Source: JAKAVN01 sp963796565
GTDB lineage: Bacteria; Desulfobacterota; Binatia; Binatales; Binataceae
DNA length: 64,000 bases
Reading direction: 5' to 3'
NCBI GenBank assembly: GCA_963796565.1
Contig: CAWCMA010000008.1
Span: 124,001 to 188,000 of the forward strand
The translations under genes were made by a program, and so were the position numbers. The notes beneath the pieces are model-generated. The model had not been told where the DNA came from. It did not search any database and saw only the letters and a program-made list of their open reading frames with translations. Below are positions 56,767 to 64,000 of this stretch, one piece after another. Positions within the stretch are counted from its first letter, which is position 1. The number at the start of each line of letters is the position of its first letter.

Positions 56767-58212
56767 ATGGCCCGGACACCGGCGCTTGCGCTGCTCGCTC
56801 TGGCGCTGATACTCGGCGCCGGCCTGCGCTTTTACCGATTGGGAAGGGCCGATCTCACTGCCGACGAGGCCGCCTCCTGGGCTGGCGCGACCGCGCCCGA
56901 CCTTCGTGCGGTCATCGAGCGGCAGCGGGTGCTCGATCCGGGCAAGCTCGCGCTCTATGACCTCGCGCTGCATGGATGGATCGGGCTTAACGGCGACGGC
57001 GTGGGATCGATGCGCGCGTTTTCGGCCTTGCTCGGAACGCTCGCGATCGCGCTGATTTTCGCGGTGACGCGCGAGCTGCTGCTGGACCTCGGCGGCGCGG
57101 CCGTGCTTCGCTCCGCCGAACTTGGCGCCGCGTTCGCGGCGCTGATCGCCGCCGTCAATCTAACCCTGGTGGATCAGGCGCGCACGGTGCGTATGTATCC
57201 GCTGACGCTGGTGCTCGAGCTGGCGCAAGTCGTCTGCTTCCTGCGCGCGGCGTCTACCCGTGCGCGGGGTCCAGGCCGCGTCGCGGGCCTCGTCGGCATC
57301 GCCATATTCAGCGCGCTCGCGATCGCCTCCAATTTTACCGCGGCCATGCTTATCGCCGCCGAAGCGATGTGGCTCGGATGGGCGGCGCTGGACAGGCGCG
57401 GCGGCGCTCACGCGAGCGTCGGGACCGGACTTCATCTGCTGTGGCCGACGCTCGCGCTCGGCGCGGGGATGGCGCTGTTGGGGCCGATGGCGCCGATGGC
57501 GGGCCGCACATCGATAGCGGTGGTGCACGCCGGCGTCCTCGACTGGTCCCATCTGCGGCCGCCGTGGTGGCCGCTCGAGATGCTGCGCAGCGCTTCGGGC
57601 AAAGCGCCGTTCCTGCTTCTGCTGCCGCTTGCGACGTACGCGACGTACGCGATGTATGAAGGACGGCGGACGGGCCGCGACGGCAACGGCGCGGCGCTGG
57701 GCTTCATGCTGTGGTGGATGCTTGCGCCGATGGCGATCGTGATGGCCGTGTCGTACACGTTCACTCCGTTCGAGGAGATGCGCTACGTAGTTTCGAGCGT
57801 GGCCGCGTTCTTCATCCTGGCGGGGATCGGGCTCGCGGCGATCGATGACGCGAGGCTGCGTCTGGCGCTGCTCGTGCTGGTCGTGGCGCTGTCGCTCGAC
57901 CATGTACGTCGCGAATTCACCAAGCCGCAGTACGTTCAGTGGCGCGAGGCAACCGCGCTTGCGCTCGCGGCGGCCGCGCCCGGCGGGACGATCGCCGTGA
58001 TGCCCGCGTACGCGGTGAACGTGGTGCGTTACTATTTGCCGCTTGAGCGGCGCACGAGCGTCGAGCCCGCCGGCGAGCAATGCGAAATGCTCCAGCGCGT
58101 GCTGCTTCTGAGCGGTCAAGAAGTTCTCACGCCCGCACGGCTCGCGGCGCTTCGCGATTGCGACCCGCTGGTGATCGGGCGGTTGCGGTTGGTCGAAGTC
58201 CGCAAACGCTGA
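56767..58212 (+). CDS. Membrane glycosyltransferase, GT39-like (GT-C fold)
   Basis: A 481-residue protein with about 11 predicted helices. The first periplasmic loop carries LTADEAASW, matching the acidic catalytic motif of GT-C enzymes, so a polyprenyl-phosphate sugar donor is likely. It starts 25 bases after pncB and converges with the membrane-protein operon on the other strand. Substrate unknown. Confidence 0.8.
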   Translation: MARTPALALLALALILGAGLRFYRLGRADLTADEAASWAGATAPDLRAVIERQRVLDPGKLALYDLALHGWIGLNGDGVGSMRAFSALLGTLAIALIFAVTRELLLDLGGAAVLRSAELGAAFAALIAAVNLTLVDQARTVRMYPLTLVLELAQVVCFLRAASTRARGPGRVAGLVGIAIFSALAIASNFTAAMLIAAEAMWLGWAALDRRGGAHASVGTGLHLLWPTLALGAGMALLGPMAPMAGRTSIAVVHAGVLDWSHLRPPWWPLEMLRSASGKAPFLLLLPLATYATYAMYEGRRTGRDGNGAALGFMLWWMLAPMAIVMAVSYTFTPFEEMRYVVSSVAAFFILAGIGLAAIDDARLRLALLVLVVALSLDHVRREFTKPQYVQWREATALALAAAAPGGTIAVMPAYAVNVVRYYLPLERRTSVEPAGEQCEMLQRVLLLSGQEVLTPARLAALRDCDPLVIGRLRLVEVRKR

Positions 58213-58250
58213 ACCAGCCGTTGCGATTTCGCCGCGCGCATCGTGCAATC

Positions 58251-60528
58251 CTAGGGTTTCGACGGCACGGGAGTCGCCGGCTCGATCGCGGGCCCCATGG
58301 CGTGCGGAAGTTCGAGTGGCAGGGCCGCGTGGGCCGCCCGTGCAAGCTGATCGACGTCGAATGCCAGGACCAACAGTGGCGAACCGCCGCCCGGTGGCGG
58401 CGTCGCGGAGAGCTTGCGCGGATAGGGGAAATAGACCGCGGCCGCGTAGGAGCGGTACTTGTCGATGATCGGCTTGAGCGCGGCGTATGAGCCCCGGACC
58501 CCGAGCGCGACGCGATGCGAGGGCCAGGGTGCGAGCATCAGTCCGTCGAGCATCAGGCCCGGCGTTTGCGAGCTGCGTAGCAGCGCGCCTCCGACCCAGT
58601 TGAGTGGCAGCAGGCCCGCCCGCTGTGCGGCGAGCGGGGATAAGTCCGCGAACCTGCGGCCGCCAGCGATGTAGCCGTAGGACGCGGCGAGCAACGCGTC
58701 GAACCGCACGGCCGCGGCGCGCGCCTGCAGCGCAACCGGATCCTCACTGGGCCATCGCGCCCGCAGCTCCGCGGGCAGTTGGTAAAGTGTGACGCCGCCG
58801 ACGTTTTGCGCTGGGACGTCCAGCCCGCCGAGAATCATCTTCCACACCTCGCGGTCGCGCGGCGCGATCGGCCCACGATGCCGGGCTCGCGACGTGACTG
58901 ACCTCGATCGCGTGGTTGCCCTCGCCGGCGAAGATCACCGCGCCGACGCTGTGGCTCTTGAGGAAAGCCTTGAACTGGCCGGCCGCGTCGGGAATCGGCG
59001 CAACCTCGTACAGTGCGTCGACGATCGGCCAGCGCGCGTACTCGGCCGGAATGGGCGGCGCGAATCCCGTGTACCCGCCCGCCATCCGGAACTGGAACGC
59101 GCTGAGCGCTTGCCACAGCATCCCGTCGCCCTCGAACCCATACGGTAGAATGACCACTGTCTCGTCCGGCTGCAGATACCGTCGATAGAGCCCGGCGGAG
59201 AAAAACTCGGGCGTCGCCAGCGCCGTGGCCCAGAAAGAAGCGTCGAGGGTGGGCAGGAGCGAAAGCGCGATCAGTGCTCCCGCGAGCCATTTAACGGTCG
59301 CGTAATCCGACGCGCCGCGCGGCCGCGCGCTCATCCACATCGCGCACAGAATCGCGATCGCGAGGTACATATAGACCGCCAGGCGCGCCGGAATCGCCTT
59401 GGCGATGAGCGGCAGCGCGGACACGATCATCCAGGGCATCGGCACGACGAAATGTCCGCCCACCTGCATCCATGATCCCATCGCGAGCACACCGATAGCC
59501 GCGGCAAACAGGATTAGCAGGCGCACCGCGGGTTCGTCCCATCGCCGCCATGCCATCGCGATCGCGGCCACCAGCGTCAGGCCGAGATAGGCATCGGTGT
59601 CGTAAATCCCGGCGCGGAAGTTCACCGAGATGGCGCGCATCGCGTCTAGGCGGCCGAGCGCGTTAGTGGGCACGGGCACGAGGAAGTTGAGCAAATCGAT
59701 CGAGCCGGTGCTGGTCGACCAGATCGCGCCGTGCGGAAAACCGAAAGCGAAGAGATAGTAGAGATAAGGCGCGAGCAGGGTTATCGCGAGCGCGTAGCTG
59801 AGCGCGATCGGTGCGATGAGCGCGCGAATACGGCCGCGGTCGCCCTCGCCGGTCACCAGCAGCGCGATCGCGATTGCCATCGCGGCGCTCATCGTCATCG
59901 TTGCGAAGATCTCGATGAAGAGCAAAAGTTGCGCGCCGAGCACCAGCGCAAGCAGCACGACGAAGGTTGGCCGGCGCATCGTTCCGTCCAGCGCGCGCAG
60001 CGTGAGGTAGGCCGCCAGCGGCAGCATCGGGACCAGGGCAAGATCGATATCGCCGAGCAGTTTGCAGAGCAGGTACGGCGAAAAGCCGAAGACGAAGCCG
60101 CCGAGCAGCGCCGGCCCGAACTCGCGCACGATATGGCGGCACAGCACGAACGCGGCCCATCCAACCACCGCCGGGCAGAGCAGGCACAGAATGTTGTAAG
60201 CGGCTACCGGCCCCAGCGCGCGGGTGACCGGAAGCATCAACCACGCGGCGAGCGGGATGTTGGTCGTCCACGCGAGGTTGAATCCGCCGGGTGCCCATAA
60301 GGCGTGCGTGAAGAGCGGGTTGACGCGATCGGCCAGCGCGTGTGCCCACCAGGCCAGGAACCAGATCGACTGCGGCGGGTCGGGGCCGTTGCCGACGTAG
60401 AACGAGGACAGGCCGCCGCCCAACGCGCGGCCGAACAACAGCGTCGAGAGCCCCAGGTAGATGAGCAATGCGGCGGCGCCGCCGCGCCATCCCGACGCTT
60501 TCGCCGGCGCCGTGCCGGATTCGCTCAT
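58251..60528 (-). pseudogene. GT-C-like polytopic membrane protein, disrupted by a frameshift
   Basis: Paralogue of the 738-residue gene at 60525-62741. The first frame runs from ATG 60528 (MSESGTAPAKAS) with homologous segments such as NGPDPPQSIWFLAWWAHAL and PYGFEGDGMLWQAL, up to about FAGEGNHAIEVSH. The expected continuation (DREVWKMILGGL, VGGVTLYQLP, GSYAALKPIIDKY, ending near 58251) is in the next frame. The switch lies near 58862-58925. One inserted or deleted base explains it; a sequencing error is possible. Joined, it would have about 755 residues. The ATG overlaps the upstream stop as ATGA. Confidence 0.85.
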
Positions 60529-62741
60529 CGCGAGGTGCCTGCGGCCGCCGCCGAAGAAGCATCGCCTCGCGCTCGTGTCGCAGCGCGCGCCAGTCCCTGA
60601 GCGTTGAAACTCATCACGAGCCATCCCCGACGGTCGTCCTCTCCGCCGTGTGCCGGTTCGTCCAGACCGCGCGGCACAAAGCCGATCGCATCAGCGCGAT
60701 ACTCGCTCAGCACCGCGCGCAGCGCCGGATACCAGCCGTCCACGCCGATCTCGATACGGCCCTGCTCGTCGCTGGCGAGCCACAGGTCGTCGAACTGACG
60801 CGGATCGTTCGGATGGTGCGGCAGGTTCATCCCACCGTCGTCCCACGGCGGCTCGGCTTTTTTCGGCACGGCGATCCATCCGGCGGGCATCAGCTTCAGC
60901 TTGTAGACTTCGGCGGGAGTCAGCGCGGCCAGCGGATGGCCGTCGCGCAGGTAGCTCTCGGCCGCGAGCAGGAGCGCCGCGAAGCGCGTCCGGTCGAGCT
61001 GGGTCTCCATCGCAAGCGCGGTCGCGTTTCGCCAAGGTGAAAGCTCCGCGAGAGGCACGCGGTAGATCGTCATCCCGCCCGCCTCGATCGGCGCCGCGCC
61101 CAGCGTCGCCATCAGCGGACGCCATACTTCGGCTTCGCGATCGTCGACCAGGACGGCGGTGGCGCGATGCGTGGCAAGGAAGGCCTTGAGCTGATCGCCG
61201 GCGCCGGGAAGTTCGACCGCGCCGACGCGATAGAAGACCCGAACTATCGGCCATTGACGAAACTCAAGCGGCGGGTTGCCGGCATAGCCTCCCGCCCTCC
61301 TGAAATACCAGCCGCTTTGGAGTTGCCACAGCATGCTGTTGCCGTTGATGCCGTATGGCAGCACCGCGACTGTCTCGCCGGGCGAAAGATATTTCGCATA
61401 GAGGGCTTCACGGAAGAAGAGCGGTACGTCGATCGGGGACGTCCAAAAGCTCGTTGACAGATTCGGCAGCATCGATGCCACCACGGCAAGCGCTGCCGCC
61501 ACGCGGACCCATCGCGGTGTGACGCCGTTGCCGAGCCACAGCGCGGTGATGATGGCCAGCGCCAGAAAGGCGTACAGCATCAGGCGCGCCGGCAGCGCTT
61601 TGCCGATAAGCGGCAGCGAACCAATCGCCAGTCCCGGAAGCGGAATAATCGGACGGCCGTCGACGACCAGGAACGGCCCGAGCGAGAGCACGACGATCAC
61701 GATCAGCACGAGCACGAGCGAGCGGGCCCGTCCTTCGCTCCAATGACGGCGCGCGAAGGCCGCAACGATCAGCATCAGCGGAATACCGATATAACCGCCG
61801 GCCTCGAAGATATAGCCGAGAAAGTGCGCCGCGATCGATCGCAGGGGAGCCACGCGGCCAAGCTCCATCGCGGAGGTCGGAATCAACAGGTTGAGCAGGT
61901 CGGTCGAGTAGAGCAGTGGCGGATGCTGCGCGCCCGGATCGTAGCCCAACGCAAACATGTAGTAGAGGAACGGGCTCACCGCTACGAGTGCGATCGCATA
62001 GCTGAGCGCGACGGTCGGCAGAAGATTCACCGCCCGCGTTTTCTCGGCGCTGGAACCGGCCACCAGCACTACGATGAGTCCGATGCCCGCGACCAGCGTC
62101 ATCGTCGCGAACAACTCGATGAACATCAGAAACTGTGCGGCCAGTAGGAGCGCCAGTCCCGCGACCAGCGCCCGCCACGCGATATCCGCGCGCAAGCCAC
62201 GAATCAGCAGCAGCGTGAATAGCGGGATCGGAAATACCAGCAGCAGGTCGAGGTGGGCGAGGGTCTGACCCAGCATGTACGCGGAAAAGCCGAAGACGTA
62301 GCCGCCGGCCAGCGACGCGCAATACGCGCCGGTCAGATAACGACACAGCACGAACGCGGTCCAGGCGGCCAGCGCGAGCGCGAGCGGGCACAGCAGGTTG
62401 TAGGCTGCAACCGGACCCGCGACCGCGCTCGGCAGGGCCGCGATCAGACTTGCCAGCGGCATCGAGGTGGCCCAGGCGAGGTTGAGACCGCGCGGAGCCC
62501 AAATCGCATCGGTGAAGAGCGGATTGACGCGATGCGCCAACGCATGCGGCCACCATGCCATCAGCCACATCAATTGAGGCGGATCGACGCCCTTGCCGAT
62601 ATAGGCGGTCGACCAGTGTCCGTCCAGGCCGCGGGCGAAAAACAGCGCGGCCATCACGAAATAGAGGGCGAGCGCGCAGAGGCCTCGAAGGTCGAACGCC
62701 GAGCGCCCTCGCCGAACCATTTCTGTCATCGGTGCCACCAT
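60525..62741 (-). CDS. Large polytopic membrane protein, GT-C-like, function unknown
   Basis: A 738-residue protein with about 12 helices in the first 480 residues and a soluble C-terminal domain (about 490-738). Conserved between paralogues are KGVDPPQLMWLMAWWPHAL, WAPRGLNLAW and LPYGINGNSMLWQL. The layout resembles GT-C glycosyltransferases or YfhO-type proteins, but no catalytic motif could be named. The second of three related genes in this operon; the start could also be M6 or M8. Confidence 0.75.
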   Translation of the reverse strand: MVAPMTEMVRRGRSAFDLRGLCALALYFVMAALFFARGLDGHWSTAYIGKGVDPPQLMWLMAWWPHALAHRVNPLFTDAIWAPRGLNLAWATSMPLASLIAALPSAVAGPVAAYNLLCPLALALAAWTAFVLCRYLTGAYCASLAGGYVFGFSAYMLGQTLAHLDLLLVFPIPLFTLLLIRGLRADIAWRALVAGLALLLAAQFLMFIELFATMTLVAGIGLIVVLVAGSSAEKTRAVNLLPTVALSYAIALVAVSPFLYYMFALGYDPGAQHPPLLYSTDLLNLLIPTSAMELGRVAPLRSIAAHFLGYIFEAGGYIGIPLMLIVAAFARRHWSEGRARSLVLVLIVIVVLSLGPFLVVDGRPIIPLPGLAIGSLPLIGKALPARLMLYAFLALAIITALWLGNGVTPRWVRVAAALAVVASMLPNLSTSFWTSPIDVPLFFREALYAKYLSPGETVAVLPYGINGNSMLWQLQSGWYFRRAGGYAGNPPLEFRQWPIVRVFYRVGAVELPGAGDQLKAFLATHRATAVLVDDREAEVWRPLMATLGAAPIEAGGMTIYRVPLAELSPWRNATALAMETQLDRTRFAALLLAAESYLRDGHPLAALTPAEVYKLKLMPAGWIAVPKKAEPPWDDGGMNLPHHPNDPRQFDDLWLASDEQGRIEIGVDGWYPALRAVLSEYRADAIGFVPRGLDEPAHGGEDDRRGWLVMSFNAQGLARAATRARGDASSAAAAGTSR

Positions 62742-62759
62742 GAGCGCGCGCGTGACGGG

Positions 62760-62873
62760 TTAGCGCGGCGCGCTCGACGGGGTCCTCACGCCGTCCGCGG
62801 CATCCGGCGCGGCGCCGGGACTCGCGAGGGCGTGCGCCTGGCGGGTGGCGAGCGCCTCAAACGACGCGCGCAT
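62760..62873 (-). CDS. Short overlapping ORF, possible remnant (37 codons)
   Basis: ATG 62873-62871 overlaps the methyltransferase stop (TGATG) and the frame ends at TAA 62760. The product (FEALATRQAHALASPGAAP in part) resembles in composition the Ala/Pro-rich C-terminal tails of the membrane paralogues. It may be a remnant of a lost copy or plain chance; no family is recognised. Confidence 0.25.
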   Translation of the reverse strand: MRASFEALATRQAHALASPGAAPDAADGVRTPSSAPR

Positions 62874-63541
62874 CACGCGGCCTTTTCGAGCAGCCAGTTG
62901 AAATACAGCGGCACGCCGGGAATCAGACGTAGCTGCGCATGCCGAGTGACCCGCAAACCAGCGCGCTCGAACGCGCTGGCCACGGTCCGCGGCGTGGTGA
63001 CGTGATGGTCGTTGATGCTTTTGAATCCGATCGCGCGAAAGCCCAACTCCATCATCATGTTCACCGCCGGCATGCCGAGAAGAAAGCGGCCGCCCGGCTT
63101 GAGTACGCGTGCGACCTCGCGCAGCCCCCGCTCGTACCGATGCAGATGCTCGAAGACCGAAAAGCTGAGCGCGAGGTCGAACTCCGCGGTTGCATAGGGC
63201 AGTTCATAGATACTGCCCTGGATGAGCCTGGCGGTGCGCCCATGGCTGCCGAGCCACGCCTGGACCGGGACCGGGTCCGTGTCGAGGTCGATGCCGTGCA
63301 GCTGGTCCACGTTGGCAGCAATCGCGAGCAACACCGCGCCCGCGCCGTAACCGACCTCGAGGGCCTTGGCGTAGCGGCGATCGCCGATCATCCGCAGTCC
63401 GAGATTGATCCGCTCGCGAAAGAATCGCCCGATGAGCGGACGCTTGTAGTACGCGATCGGGTCAGTTGGGCCATTGGGAACCAGACCTTCCAACAGGCTC
63501 GGAGTCAGTTGCAAATCAGCTTGAGGCCTGTCGTGTATCAC
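62873..63541 (-). CDS. Class I SAM-dependent methyltransferase
   Basis: A 222-residue methyltransferase of the UbiE/type 11 sort: motif I ALEVGYGAGAVLLAIA, acidic GIDLDTDP, then FDLALSFSVFEHLHRYERGL and LKPGGRFLLGMP. The acceptor is unknown; its position inside an operon of membrane glycosyltransferase-like proteins suggests modification of a glycan or glycolipid. The GTG start overlaps the upstream stop by four bases (GTGA). Confidence 0.88.
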   Translation of the reverse strand: MIHDRPQADLQLTPSLLEGLVPNGPTDPIAYYKRPLIGRFFRERINLGLRMIGDRRYAKALEVGYGAGAVLLAIAANVDQLHGIDLDTDPVPVQAWLGSHGRTARLIQGSIYELPYATAEFDLALSFSVFEHLHRYERGLREVARVLKPGGRFLLGMPAVNMMMELGFRAIGFKSINDHHVTTPRTVASAFERAGLRVTRHAQLRLIPGVPLYFNWLLEKAA

Positions 63542-64000
63542 GAAGCGGCACCTGCTTTCATCGGGTCTGCCGGGCGGCTTGCGGACGGAACGTCCGGGAC
63601 GAGCGCCGCGGACGGCGCCACCCTCGGTTCGCGCGGACCTTGGCCGCCGGTTGCGGCTATTATGGCAGCGCGGGCCAGGCCCCCCAGATCGAACTCCATA
63701 ACCATCATCGCGCCGTCGTCGGCCGCCCTCACCGCCGACGGCGTCAGGCGCGCGGGGTAGGGAAAATAGATTGCGGTCGCCTGGGCACTGTAGCGATCGA
63801 TTATCGGTTTCAGCGCCGCGTAGCGGCCTTCCATTCCGACCTCGATAGTGCCGCTCTTCGATCCACTGAGGATCGTTTCAATCCGGAAAATCGGGCTACC
63901 GACGTGGTCGGGGCTGGGAAAGGGCTCGCCGCCGAACCAGTCAAGCGGCACGAGGCCGAGCATTTGGAGCGCCTGGGGCGTAAGCCCGGCTGGATTACGG
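63538..64000 (-). CDS. C-terminal part of a third GT-C-like membrane paralogue (cut by window edge)
   Basis: The frame is open from the right edge to TGA 63540-63538. The visible 153 residues correspond to the soluble C-terminal domain of the two paralogues downstream: GLVPLDWFGG, GRYAALKPIIDRYSAQATAIYFPYP split by normal spacing, and an Ala/Pro-rich tail. The ATG at 63963 is internal, since NPAGLTPQALQ before it is also conserved. First visible gene of this operon. Confidence 0.85.
   Translation of the reverse strand, partial: RNPAGLTPQALQMLGLVPLDWFGGEPFPSPDHVGSPIFRIETILSGSKSGTIEVGMEGRYAALKPIIDRYSAQATAIYFPYPARLTPSAVRAADDGAMMVMEFDLGGLARAAIIAATGGQGPREPRVAPSAALVPDVPSASRPADPMKAGAAS

Overview
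This window comes from a GC-rich bacterial chromosome. Its first 23 kb hold a nearly uninterrupted block of the universal transcription and translation genes: the 3' end of rpoC, the str genes (rpsL, rpsG, fusA, tuf), then the S10, spc and alpha operons through rplQ, all on the + strand. Order and content are standard for bacteria. Cys4-type zinc forms of S14, S4, L36, L24 and adenylate kinase are present, and EF-Tu carries an extra cysteine cluster. Hopanoid genes (hpnI, hpnJ), a CoxG-like protein, a family III CoA-transferase and a crotonase-family enzyme suggest an uncultured, probably aerobic or microaerophilic lineage near Desulfobacterota/Binatota. That placement is an inference with low confidence.

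From 23 to 38 kb: tldD/tldE peptidase genes, a convergent coxG-like gene, clpB, an MFS (oxalate/formate antiporter-like) carrier, a secreted cupredoxin and a c-type cytochrome, and a metal-efflux RND system (tolC-like, cusB-like, cusA-like). An unusual run of four strong hairpins lies just before the RND genes.

From 38 to 46 kb: a four-gene + strand run (NodB-type deacetylase, SMP-30 lactonase, peroxiredoxin, CaiB/BaiF CoA-transferase) converges with a - strand hpnJ-hpnI-EamA run. The peroxiredoxin is the most striking gene of the window. A TGA sits exactly at the peroxidatic cysteine codon, the frame continues intact to the normal C-terminus, and a stem-loop fitting the bacterial SECIS model follows. 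It is most simply read as a selenocysteine peroxiredoxin and would be missed by standard gene calling.

From 46 to 64 kb: a flippase-like membrane protein and an ArnT-type glycosyltransferase, gamma-glutamyltransferase, a crotonase, a stress cluster (UspA, Hsp20, a Lon-like protease with an eroded Walker A), nicotinate phosphoribosyltransferase, a GT39-like glycosyltransferase, and a - strand operon with three paralogous polytopic membrane proteins (one frameshifted, one cut by the window edge) and a methyltransferase.

A recurring feature of the ribosomal block is that several intergenic spacers are short degenerate tandem repeats, some of which duplicate the end of the upstream gene including its stop codon. 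No tRNA, rRNA, CRISPR array, insertion sequence or prophage gene was recognised.
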